Source of the DNA: Nocardia uniformis NBRC 13702
GTDB lineage: Bacteria; Actinomycetota; Actinomycetes; Mycobacteriales; Mycobacteriaceae
Length of the DNA stretch: 64,000 bases
NCBI RefSeq assembly: GCF_001613345.1
Contig: NZ_BDCE01000064.1
Location: 143,708 to 207,707 of the forward strand
Reading direction: 5' to 3'
This document shows, piece by piece, positions 17,384 through 25,324 of the stretch. The first letter of the stretch is position 1, and each line of letters starts with the position of its first letter. Position numbers and translations under genes: made by a program. The notes beneath the pieces were generated by a model that was not told the DNA's origin, made no database searches, and worked only from the letters and a program-made list of their open reading frames with translations.

Positions 17384-18346
17384 ATGGCAGACATGCTGAC
17401 CCGCGCCAAGATCGCAATCCTGGCCCAGACGCTCGGTACCGAACCCACGGCGCTGGCCGGTCTGGAGCGACTCGGCGCGCACAATCTCGAGGCGCTGCTC
17501 GAGCGCATCTCCAATGAGTTGTTCGACTCTCTCGCACCGACTTTCGCGCGCGTCAGCAAGCTCGCCCCGCTCGTGCCCAATGCGCTGGTGATCATCGTCG
17601 CACAGAAGGCCATCCCCGCAGAGGTCGGCGGCCGCGCCGGAGGCTCCGTCGGCATGGACCACCCCGACCGCGCCAGCGGCATCATCGCCGGACTCACCCC
17701 GGCCTACATGGCCGACGCCGCACCGTTCATCGACCCGCGAGTGATTCCGGTCTTCGCGCCACGGATACCAGCCGAACTGCTCATACCCACGGCCGTCGAA
17801 CTACTGCGCCGCCGCGACTATCTGACCGCCTCCCGCTTCGTCGAGCACGCCACCGAACAACTGGTACGCGAATTCGAACGTGGCATCGACGACGACGAAG
17901 GGCTCATCCGCACCGCGGCACTGGTGTCCTCCACCGACCGGCTCAACGACATCGTGGGTGTGCTGCCCGTCGAGCGGCGCACCCGCATCATCACCACCGC
18001 GGCCTCCGCCGAACCCGAGACCGTACTGGCCGCACTGTCGGCGCTGGCCCGTCTCGACACCGAACTCGCCGCCCCGCTCAGCAACACGCTGTTCGACGGC
18101 CTGGACACCGACGGCATCGCACGCATCCTGGCCATCGCCACCGACGCGAGCGCACTGCCCGAACTCCTGGACATCACCGACCAACTGACCGAGCGCACGC
18201 TCACTCGCCTCGCGCAGTCCCCCTACTTCGCCGACGACTCGGCGCTGCGCACCATGGAGCAGGCCGCCACGACCGACCGGCACCGTCGCGCCTGGCAGCG
18301 AATCGCGCATACCGCCTCCGACCCGGCCAACCCTGCCACCGCCTGA
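17384..18346 (+). CDS. 320-aa helical-repeat protein of unknown function, mce operon
   Basis: A soluble 320-aa protein with no signal peptide. From about residue 130 it shows repeated helical pairs of 35-40 residues (RTAALVSSTDRLNDIVGVLP, AALSALARLDTELAAPLSN, RILAIATDASALPELLD), like HEAT or MgtE-N type helical scaffolds, though I cannot assign a family. ATG 17384 follows the 70-aa gene by six bases with GGAAAGTGAAAAACC upstream. As the last gene of the mce transcription unit it may be a cytoplasmic partner of the permease. That idea rests on position only. Confidence 0.75.
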   Translation: MADMLTRAKIAILAQTLGTEPTALAGLERLGAHNLEALLERISNELFDSLAPTFARVSKLAPLVPNALVIIVAQKAIPAEVGGRAGGSVGMDHPDRASGIIAGLTPAYMADAAPFIDPRVIPVFAPRIPAELLIPTAVELLRRRDYLTASRFVEHATEQLVREFERGIDDDEGLIRTAALVSSTDRLNDIVGVLPVERRTRIITTAASAEPETVLAALSALARLDTELAAPLSNTLFDGLDTDGIARILAIATDASALPELLDITDQLTERTLTRLAQSPYFADDSALRTMEQAATTDRHRRAWQRIAHTASDPANPATA

Positions 18347-18850
18347 ACGAGATATACAGTCGTGCCACAACTTTAACCGTCGCCCTCGGCGCTCACGGCC
18401 GCGTGGATTCACCCCTGCGTTGTCGTGTGCCAGCGGGCGCTTTGTATAGCGTGCCTCGCGCATCCGCCGAGCGCCCGTGGAGACGTTATCCAGCGGAGGC
18501 CGCAGATCAAGTCGGTAGACATTCCTCGGATCCACCGGTTCGACGAACCTCGATCGCGGTTTGTTCAGCTGCAGGAACTGTTCAGCGACGATTTGTGGAG
18601 CATGGTGACAAAGTCCCTGATGGCGCACAAAAATAGCCCATGACCAAGCATTACGGTCAGGGTCCACATTCGTTCCACCCGTCAAAACGTGTGATTTCCA
18701 AAAAAACACCGGCGATGGTCTCTCGCACCAAGAATCGGTAGAAGGTAGTCCGCAAGGTTATCGACCTGGACCGACGTCAACCGTCGGTCGATTTCGAAGG
18801 GTGACACCCAGTCCTCGGCGGATCCGAATCGTTCGGGTCCGAGTTGGTAC
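18347..18850. other. 500-bp gap after the mce operon, lower GC, possible gene remnants
   Basis: This stretch is visibly less GC-rich than its surroundings (for example an A7 run near 18699). Two short frames look mildly protein-like but neither has a convincing start signal: plus strand 18425-18643 (ends with FSDDLWSMVTKSLMAHK) and the minus-strand segment 18682-18847 (WVSPFEIDRRLTSVQVDN). They could be decayed pieces of a gene lost at this junction between accessory and core regions. No tRNA or attachment-site repeat was found. Confidence 0.3.
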
Positions 18851-19960
18851 CTACCCTTCCGCTGCCAACTGTCCACAGGCAGCTGCGATTTCTTGGCCGC
18901 GGGTGTCGCGGACGGTGCAAGGGACGCCCGCTTCGTTGACGCGGCGAACGAATTCGCGCTCAACGGGTTTGGGGGCGGCGTCCCATTTGCTGCCCGGGGT
19001 GGGGTTCAAAGGAATCACGTTGACGTGGACGCGGGAGCCGAGGGTCTTGTGGAGCTTCTTGCCGAGCATGTCCGCGCGCCAGGGCTGGTCGTTGATGTCA
19101 CGGATCAAGGCGTATTCGATGGAGACGCGGCGGCCGGACTTATCCGCGTAATACCTTGCGGCGTCGAGGACTTCGGCGACCGGCCAGCGGTTGTTGACCG
19201 GGACCAAGGTGTCGCGGAGTTCGTCGTCGGGGGTGTGCAGGGAAACCGCGAGGGTGACCGAGAGGTCTTCGTCGGCGAGTTTGCGGATGGCCGGTGCCAG
19301 GCCGACGGTCGAGACGACGACGTTGCGCTGGGAGATTCCGAAACCGTCCGGTGAAGGTGACGTAATGCGCCGGACAGCTGACACTACTCGACGATAGTTA
19401 GCTAGTGGCTCGCCCATACCCATGAAAACGATATTCGACAGGCGGCCGGGGCCGCCGGCCACTTCACCGTCGCGCAGCGCGGCGGCCGCGGAACGGACCT
19501 GGTCGACGATCTCGGCGGTGGAGAGGTTGCGGGTCAGACCCGCCTGGCCGGTCGCGCAGAACGGGCAGGCCATACCGCAGCCGGCCTGGCTGGAGATACA
19601 CAGCGTGGCCCGGTCCGGGTAGCGCATGAGCACCGACTCGAGCAGGGTGCCGTCATTGGCCTTCCACAATGTCTTGCGGGTGCTGCCGTCATCGCAGGCG
19701 ATATGGCGCACGGCGGTGAGCAACGGCGGGAACAGGGCCTCGGCCACCTTGGCGCGCATGGCTTCGGGCAGATCGGTCATCTGCTCCGGATCGGCCTGCA
19801 AACGGCCGTAGTACTGGCGCGCGATCTGGTCGGCCCGGAACTTCGGTAGCCCCAGCGCCTCCATCGCGGCACGGCGCCCGTCGGCGTCGAGGTCGGCGAG
19901 ATGCCGCGGGGGCATTCCGCGGCGGGGAGCGTCGAATACGAGCGGCAACGGGGCAGTCAT
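18851..19960 (-). CDS. rlmN: 23S rRNA (adenine2503-C2)-methyltransferase / tRNA A37 methyltransferase
   Basis: A radical-SAM enzyme that methylates C2 of A2503 in 23S rRNA and A37 in some tRNAs. The CxxxCxxC iron-sulfur motif is CGMACPFC, followed by the GMGEP motif and the C-terminal CTVRDTRGQEIAAACGQL that contains the second methyl-carrying Cys. 369 aa, normal for RlmN. The frame is open to 20290, but ATG 19960 has GGAGAGG right in front and starts the protein at the usual place (MTAPLPLVFDAP). The gene ends about 500 bp from the mce operon, converging with it. Confidence 0.95.
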   Translation of the reverse strand: MTAPLPLVFDAPRRGMPPRHLADLDADGRRAAMEALGLPKFRADQIARQYYGRLQADPEQMTDLPEAMRAKVAEALFPPLLTAVRHIACDDGSTRKTLWKANDGTLLESVLMRYPDRATLCISSQAGCGMACPFCATGQAGLTRNLSTAEIVDQVRSAAAALRDGEVAGGPGRLSNIVFMGMGEPLANYRRVVSAVRRITSPSPDGFGISQRNVVVSTVGLAPAIRKLADEDLSVTLAVSLHTPDDELRDTLVPVNNRWPVAEVLDAARYYADKSGRRVSIEYALIRDINDQPWRADMLGKKLHKTLGSRVHVNVIPLNPTPGSKWDAAPKPVEREFVRRVNEAGVPCTVRDTRGQEIAAACGQLAAEG

Positions 19961-20113
19961 AACCTCTCCAGTGTCCCATCCGAGTCCACCATCGCCGGTG
20001 TCGGGGCGGGCGGCGCTGGTCACACCGGACCGGAACGACCGAGGCAACCCGACATACGGCAGACAACGGGCAATATCCCCGCAACGGTCATAGCGATCAG
20101 CAATGATCGAGCT

Positions 20114-20437
20114 ATGACAGCCGATGCCGTGAACCCCGGGTCCGACTCGACCCCGGAAAGGAATATCGATCACAAGGCCGACCCCGCGTTGAAGACTCGG
20201 ACCGGTTACACCTGGCTCGGGCTCATCACCGCGGCGCTGCTCGGCATCCTGGTACTCGTCTTCATTCTGCAGAACCTGGAGGCGGCCCACGTCGAGTTCT
20301 TCGCCTGGCGGTTCCAGATGCCGATCGGCGTGCTGGTGCTGCTGTCGGTCATTATCGGCGCACTGGTGATGACACTGGTCGGCGGCTGGCGCATCTTCCA
20401 GCTACGTCGCGCGGTGAAGAAGGCGACGACCTACTAG
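20114..20437 (+). CDS. LapA-domain (DUF1049) small membrane protein
   Basis: A 107-aa membrane protein with two transmembrane helices (LGLITAALLGILVLVFILQN and MPIGVLVLLSVIIGALVMTLVG). The pattern QNLEAAHVEFFAWRFQMPIGVLVL is typical of the LapA/YciS family, which in Gram-negatives assists lipopolysaccharide assembly. In actinobacteria the role is unknown. Start ATG 20114. Its 3' end overlaps the 3' end of cdsA by four bases on the opposite strand. Confidence 0.8.
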   Translation: MTADAVNPGSDSTPERNIDHKADPALKTRTGYTWLGLITAALLGILVLVFILQNLEAAHVEFFAWRFQMPIGVLVLLSVIIGALVMTLVGGWRIFQLRRAVKKATTY

Positions 20438-21483
20438 AGCAGGGCGGTCAGTACCAGCCACGAGACGAAGGCCGACGGCAGCATCGAGTCCAGCCGGTCC
20501 ATGATGCCGCCGTGGCCGGGCAGCAGGGTGCCCATATCCTTGATGCCCAGTTCGCGCTTGATCTGCGATTCGATGAGGTCGCCGGTCGTGGCCACCAGCA
20601 CCAGACCCACGCCGAGCAGGACGCCGATCATCGAATTCGCCTGCAGCAGCAGGGTCACCGTGAGCAGACCACCGATGACGGAGAAGACCAGGGAGCCACC
20701 GAACCCCTCCCAGGACTTCTTCGGGCTGATGGCCGGAACCATGGGGTGGCGACCGAAGAGGACGCCCGCCACATAGCCGCCGACATCCGAGCAGACCACC
20801 AGGATCATGAAGGTCAGGACGCGGAGATTGCCGTTGTCGGCGAGCAGCATGAGGATCGCGAAGGCGGCCAGCAGGGGCACCCAGGCCAGTACGAAAATGC
20901 TGATCGCGGTGTCGCGCAGATAGTTTCGGGGCGTGGCGCGCAGGCCGTGGTCGAACAGTCGCCACACCATGAGGGTCAGCGCGGTGCCCGCGAACGCACC
21001 CGCCACACCTTCCGCTCCCCACGGCCAGGCCAGCCAGATAATGGCCTGACCGCCGACCAGTAGTGGGATGCGCGGCACCAGGACATCGGCCTCGCGCAGA
21101 CGCTTGGCGACCTCCCAGGTGGCCACCGCCATGGCCACCGCGATCACACCGATCAGAATCTTGGGGACGAACAGCAGGATGGCGATGAGCGACAGGCCCA
21201 GACCCAGACCGACCGCCAGGGCCGCGGGCAGGTTGCGTCCGGCCTTGGATTTACCGCCGCTCGCTGCGGCGGGAGCGGTCGGCGTCGTCGCGACGGGACC
21301 GGGGGTCCGGTCGTCCGGCGACCCCGCCGCAGCACCTTCAGCCTTCGATACCGCACCGCCGGGCGGCTCCGACGCGGAGCGACCGGTCGTCGCCGATGCA
21401 TCGCCATCGGGGGTCACCTCGCCCGGCGGCGTCGCATTATCTGCGGCGGCAGTATCTTCGGCCACGATTGTCCTGTCGCTCAC
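20434..21483 (-). CDS. cdsA: phosphatidate cytidylyltransferase (CDP-diacylglycerol synthase)
   Basis: A membrane enzyme that makes CDP-diacylglycerol from phosphatidate and CTP for phospholipid synthesis. The family signature is present near the C-terminus (SQIKRELGIKDMG, LLPGHGGIMDRLDS). About eight hydrophobic segments follow an N-terminal cytoplasmic tail of some 95 residues rich in Ala, Pro, Gly and Asp (TAAADNATPPGEVTPDGDAS), longer than in many homologues. 349 aa. It lies downstream of frr on the same strand (45-bp gap), as in mycobacteria. Confidence 0.93.
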   Translation of the reverse strand: MSDRTIVAEDTAAADNATPPGEVTPDGDASATTGRSASEPPGGAVSKAEGAAAGSPDDRTPGPVATTPTAPAAASGGKSKAGRNLPAALAVGLGLGLSLIAILLFVPKILIGVIAVAMAVATWEVAKRLREADVLVPRIPLLVGGQAIIWLAWPWGAEGVAGAFAGTALTLMVWRLFDHGLRATPRNYLRDTAISIFVLAWVPLLAAFAILMLLADNGNLRVLTFMILVVCSDVGGYVAGVLFGRHPMVPAISPKKSWEGFGGSLVFSVIGGLLTVTLLLQANSMIGVLLGVGLVLVATTGDLIESQIKRELGIKDMGTLLPGHGGIMDRLDSMLPSAFVSWLVLTALL

Positions 21484-21528
21484 TTGTCGTCCGTTCGTCC
21501 CTACCCCCGGCCGGCGCCGCCGACCGTC

Positions 21529-22086
21529 TCAGACCTCGAGCAGTTCGGCTTCCTTGTGCTTGACCAGGTCGTCGATGCTGGCGACATACCTGTGGGTGGT
21601 CTTGTCGAGTTCCTTCTCGGCGCGACCGACCTCGTCCTCACCGGCCTCGCCGTCCTTCTGGATGCGGCCCAGCTCATCCATGGCCTTGCGGCGCACATTG
21701 CGGACCGCGACCTTGGCGTCCTCACCCTTGGACTTGGCCTGCTTGACCATCTCGCGACGCCGCTCCTCGGTGAGCTGCGGAACGGAGATCCGGATGATGG
21801 TGCCGTCATTGCTCGGGTTCACACCCAGATCCGAATTGCGGATCGCGGTCTCGATGGCGCCCAGCATATTGGCCTCGTAGGGCTTGATCACCACCATGCG
21901 CGGTTCGGGCACATTGATGCTCGACACCTGGGTGATCGGCGTAGGCGCACCGTAGTAATCGATGACGATCCGGGTGAACATGCCCGGGTTCGCGCGACCG
22001 GTCCGGATGCCAGCCAGGTCGTCCTTCGCCACCGCGACGGCCTTCTCCATCTTTTCCTCGGCGTCGAAGAGCGCTTCTTCAATCAC
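21529..22086 (-). CDS. frr: ribosome recycling factor
   Basis: A 185-aa protein that, with EF-G, splits the post-termination ribosome. The sequence is typical: N-terminal helix with MEKAVAVAKDDLAGIRTGRANPGMF, the SSINVPEPRM strand, PYEANMLGAIETAIRNSDLG, and the VPQLTEERRREMVKQAK helix. It follows pyrH (53-bp gap) in the standard pyrH-frr-cdsA order. Confidence 0.96.
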   Translation of the reverse strand: MIEEALFDAEEKMEKAVAVAKDDLAGIRTGRANPGMFTRIVIDYYGAPTPITQVSSINVPEPRMVVIKPYEANMLGAIETAIRNSDLGVNPSNDGTIIRISVPQLTEERRREMVKQAKSKGEDAKVAVRNVRRKAMDELGRIQKDGEAGEDEVGRAEKELDKTTHRYVASIDDLVKHKEAELLEV

Positions 22087-22139
22087 GGCGTTTCCTCCAC
22101 AGCGTCATCGTTCATTTCGGTCGGCGTGGCCACGGGAGC

Positions 22140-22874
22140 TCACGAACGAACCAGCGTGCCGATTTTCTCACCGGCGACCGCACGGGCGATATTGCCCTTT
22201 GTCAACAGATTGAACACCAGCATGGGCATCTGGTTGTCCATACAGAGGCTGAAGGCGGTGGCGTCCGCGACCTTCAGGCCGCGTTCCAGCACCTCTTTGT
22301 GGCTGATCTGGGTGAACATGGTGGCGGAGGCATCCTCGCGGGGGTCCGCGGTGAAGACACCGTCGACGGCCTTGGCCATCAGCACGACTTCGGCACCGAT
22401 CTCCAGGGCGCGCTGCGCCGCGGTGGTATCGGTGGAGAAGTACGGCATACCCATACCCGCACCGAAGATGACCACGCGGCCCTTCTCCAAATGCCGCTTG
22501 GCGCGCAGCGGCAGGTACGGTTCGGCGACCTGCCCCATGGTTATCGCGGTCTGCACGCGGGTATCGATCCCCTGCTTCTGCAGGAAATCCTGCAGCGCAA
22601 GGGAATTCATCACCGTGCCGAGCATGCCCATGTAATCGGAGCGGGCGCGTTCCATACCGCGCTCCTCGAGTTCGGCCCCACGGAAGAAGTTCCCGCCGCC
22701 GATCACCACCGCGACCTGCGCGCCGGTGGAAACCACCTCGGCAATCTGCTCGGCGACCGCCTGTACGACGTCCGGGTCGAGTCCTACCCGACCACCGCCG
22801 AACATCTCGCCGCCCAGCTTGAGGAGCACTCGGCGATAGCCCTTGCGGTCGGGGGCCGTATCCGGGTCCGTCAT
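22140..22874 (-). CDS. pyrH: UMP kinase
   Basis: Phosphorylates UMP to UDP. 244 aa with amino-acid-kinase motifs: VLLKLGGEMFGG near the N-terminus, GGGNFFRG, DYMGMLGTVMNSLALQD (uridine site), and TDTTAAQRALEIGAEVVLMAKAVDGV. The frame is open to 22934, but ATG 22874 has a strong AAGGAG site and gives the expected N-terminus (MTDPDTAPDRKGYRR). First gene of the pyrH-frr-cdsA run, 315 bp after tsf; that gap holds the tsf terminator. Confidence 0.95.
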   Translation of the reverse strand: MTDPDTAPDRKGYRRVLLKLGGEMFGGGRVGLDPDVVQAVAEQIAEVVSTGAQVAVVIGGGNFFRGAELEERGMERARSDYMGMLGTVMNSLALQDFLQKQGIDTRVQTAITMGQVAEPYLPLRAKRHLEKGRVVIFGAGMGMPYFSTDTTAAQRALEIGAEVVLMAKAVDGVFTADPREDASATMFTQISHKEVLERGLKVADATAFSLCMDNQMPMLVFNLLTKGNIARAVAGEKIGTLVRS

Positions 22875-23128
22875 CGGTCTCCTTCTCCCTCGGCAGTCAA
22901 CCTGCGCACGCACATGAAAAGACCATCCCGGCACAACGGATTACACGGGACGGCGACGAGCTTTATCTATCCTGCCTCACGCACCGCCACGAAGGTGACC
23001 CGACCCTCGTACATCGTGAGATTTTCGGGGCAGCTTATCCGTTTTCGGCGCCCACCGATAGCGCGGCGAGACGGGCGGTCGCGGTCGCGATGGCCGCGAC
23101 CCGCTCAACGACGGGTCGTCCGCACGGC

Positions 23129-23173
23129 AGACGGCCCCTCGGGCAACGAATACCGTTGCCAGAGGGGCCGTCT
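23129..23173 (-). terminator. strong hairpin downstream of tsf
   Basis: Arms 23129-23148 and 23154-23173 pair at 19 of 20 positions (AGACGGCCCCTC with GAGGGGCCGTCT, then GCAACG with CGTTGC) around a 5-base loop. It lies 17 bp past the tsf stop and lacks a long U tract, as is usual in actinobacteria. The rest of the 22875-23189 gap shows only the pyrH leader. Confidence 0.8.
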
Positions 23174-23189
23174 CGCTGATGTCAGGCGA

Positions 23190-24014
23190 TTACGCCTGGC
23201 CGACCTCGAAGCGGGCGAAGCGGGTGATGGTGACACCGGCCTCGTCCAGGAGCTGCTTCACGGTCTTCTTGCTGTCGGTGACCGACGACTGCTCCAAGAG
23301 GACGACGTCCTTGTAGAAGCCGTTGACGCGGCCCTCGGTGATCTTCGGGAGGGCGGCCTCGGGCTTGCCCTCTTCGCGAGCGGTCGCCTCGGCGATCGAG
23401 CGCTCCTTCTCGACAACGTCGGCCGGAACCTCATCGCGAGTGACGTACTTGGCCTTGAGCGCGGCGACCTGCATGGCGGCGGCACGCGCGACCTCGGCCG
23501 CGGCGTCACCCTCGCCCTGGTACTCGACCAGCACGCCGACGGCGGGCGGCAGGTCGGTGGCACGCTTGTGCAGGTAGGTGGCGACGGGGCCCTCGAAGGC
23601 CACGACGCGACGCAGTTCGAGCTTCTCGCCGATCTTGGCGGCCAGCTCCTGCACGGCCTGATCGGCGGTCTTGCCGCCCAGGTCGACAGCCTTGAGCGCG
23701 TCCAGGTCGGCCGGGCGGGCCTTGACGGCACCCGCGACGACCGCGTTGGCCAGCTCCTGGAACTCCGCGTTCTTGGCGACGAAGTCGGTCTCGGAGTTGA
23801 TCTCGATCATGACGCCGTCGGACGCGGCGACGAGACCTTCGGCGGTGGCGCGCTCGGCGCGCTTGCCGACATCCTTGGCACCCTTGATGCGCAGGATCTC
23901 GACGGCCTTGTCGAAGTCGCCGTCGGTCTCCTCGAGCGCCTTCTTGCAGTCCATCATGCCGGAGCCGGTGAGGTCCCGGAGCCGCTTCACATCGGCGGCA
24001 GTGTAGTTCGCCAT
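23190..24014 (-). CDS. tsf: elongation factor Ts
   Basis: Nucleotide exchange factor for EF-Tu (274 aa). N-terminal UBA-like domain MANYTAADVKRLRDLTG, the two signature regions (LRDLTGSGMMDCKKALEE and EINSETDFVAKN), and a full dimerisation core. It follows rpsB on the same strand with a 105-bp gap that holds a perfect hairpin. Confidence 0.96.
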   Translation of the reverse strand: MANYTAADVKRLRDLTGSGMMDCKKALEETDGDFDKAVEILRIKGAKDVGKRAERATAEGLVAASDGVMIEINSETDFVAKNAEFQELANAVVAGAVKARPADLDALKAVDLGGKTADQAVQELAAKIGEKLELRRVVAFEGPVATYLHKRATDLPPAVGVLVEYQGEGDAAAEVARAAAMQVAALKAKYVTRDEVPADVVEKERSIAEATAREEGKPEAALPKITEGRVNGFYKDVVLLEQSSVTDSKKTVKQLLDEAGVTITRFARFEVGQA

Positions 24015-24060
24015 CTGGGGCGAGCCTCCTGTGGTGAGTGGTCGGTGGTGGTCAATACCA

Positions 24061-24092
24061 TGCCGACCGCTACCGAACGGTAGCGGTCGGCA
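24061..24092 (-). terminator. perfect 14-bp hairpin between rpsB and tsf
   Basis: TGCCGACCGCTACC and GGTAGCGGTCGGCA form a perfect 14-bp stem with a GAAC tetraloop. It sits between the rpsB stop (24120) and the tsf start (24014). It could terminate part of the transcripts and so set the rpsB:tsf ratio, or act as an RNA-stability element. No U tract follows. Confidence 0.6.
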
Positions 24093-24119
24093 AGGTGAAC
24101 TAACGCCGTGGAGCGGCTA

Positions 24120-25004
24120 TCAGAAGTCGGCCGGGGTCTTGGTGGCCGGATCTTCCTTCAGCTCGGCTTCGGCAGCGGTCTCGACCGCAGGGGCAGCGTC
24201 GGCAGCCGGAGCGGCCTCGGCGGCCGGGGTGGCCGAAGACAGCAGTTCCTGCTCCCACTCCGCGAGCGGCTCGCCGGCAGCGCCGGCTTCCGGCTTCGAA
24301 TCGCCGGAGGCGCGCGAGGCACGGGCCTGCACACCCTCAGCAACAGCGGAGGCGACAACCTTGGTCAGCAGCGCGGCCGAACGGATCGCGTCGTCGTTAC
24401 CCGGGATCGGGTAGTCGACCAGGTCGGGATCGCAGTTGGTGTCCAGGATCGCGATGACCGGGATGTTCAGCTTGCGAGCCTCACCGACGGCGATGTGCTC
24501 CTTGTTGGTGTCGACGATCCACACGGCCGAGGGAACCTTGGCCATATCGCGGATACCACCGAGGGTGCGCTCGAGCTTGTTCTTCTCACGCGTCAGCATG
24601 AGGATTTCCTTCTTGGTGCGACCTTCGAAGCCACCGGTCTGCTCCATGGCCTCCAGCTCCTTCATCCGCTGAAGGCGCTTGTGCACGGTGCCGAAGTTGG
24701 TGAGCATGCCGCCCAGCCAGCGCTGGTTCACGTAGGGCATGCCGACGCGGGTGGCCTCGGAAGCGATCGACTCCTGGGCCTGCTTCTTGGTTCCGACGAA
24801 GAGAACGGTGCCACCGTGGGCGACGGTCTCCTTGACGAACTCGTAGGCCTTGTCGATGTAGGTCAGCGTCTGCTGCAAATCGATGATGTAGATGCCGTTG
24901 CGATCGGTGAAGATGAATCGCTTCATCTTCGGGTTCCAACGACGGGTCTGGTGTCCGAAGTGCGCGCCGCTGTCGAGCAGCTGCCTCATTGTTACGACAG
25001 GCAT
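24120..25004 (-). CDS. rpsB: 30S ribosomal protein S2
   Basis: Ribosomal protein S2 (294 aa): MRQLLDSGAHFGHQTRRWNPKM, RWLGGMLTNF and PVIAILDTNCDPDLVDYPIPGNDDAIRS are all typical. The C-terminal about 55 residues are an Ala/Glu/Pro-rich extension (EAAPAADAAPAVETAAEAEL), common in actinobacterial S2 and probably disordered. ATG 25004 begins MPVVTMRQ. Confidence 0.96.
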   Translation of the reverse strand: MPVVTMRQLLDSGAHFGHQTRRWNPKMKRFIFTDRNGIYIIDLQQTLTYIDKAYEFVKETVAHGGTVLFVGTKKQAQESIASEATRVGMPYVNQRWLGGMLTNFGTVHKRLQRMKELEAMEQTGGFEGRTKKEILMLTREKNKLERTLGGIRDMAKVPSAVWIVDTNKEHIAVGEARKLNIPVIAILDTNCDPDLVDYPIPGNDDAIRSAALLTKVVASAVAEGVQARASRASGDSKPEAGAAGEPLAEWEQELLSSATPAAEAAPAADAAPAVETAAEAELKEDPATKTPADF

Positions 25005-25324
25005 GGCCCCGTAACCCTTTCATTGCTGGTTGTCGCAGGAATCGGCGATCCCTGCCCTGGCGCCCGAAGCCGCTGGAACCCACGCTGCGTCTGCCGAACA
25101 ATCGATGTTCAGCGGAACGCGTTGGGACCAGCCAGCGACCCTTGATTCGGGCGCGCGAAGTCGATTCGCTCTACGCAAACCGCTAGATCAGTCTACGGGG
25201 CTGGCGGGTCAGACCGAAATCGCCCCTAAATGGAGAAGCGGAGGCTATTCACATTGGCGCGGGTCATCCACACTCGCCGACGCGGGGATTCCCATGTCGA
25301 CCTGGCGATACCAGGCTGGATGGC
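25005..25324. promoter_or_regulatory. divergent gap between rpsB and the M23 peptidase gene
   Basis: 320 bp without a supportable gene. On the minus strand a -10-like TAGACT (25195-25190), with TTCGGT 17 bases upstream, could drive rpsB with a leader of about 180 bases. No clear ribosomal-protein leader structure was recognised. The plus side holds the promoter of the peptidase gene, not identified. Confidence 0.3.

Noticed and set aside
18425..18643. 72-codon plus-strand frame after the mce operon
   Set aside because: GTG start without RBS, and the first half looks like chance sequence. Kept only as a possible remnant in the gap entry.
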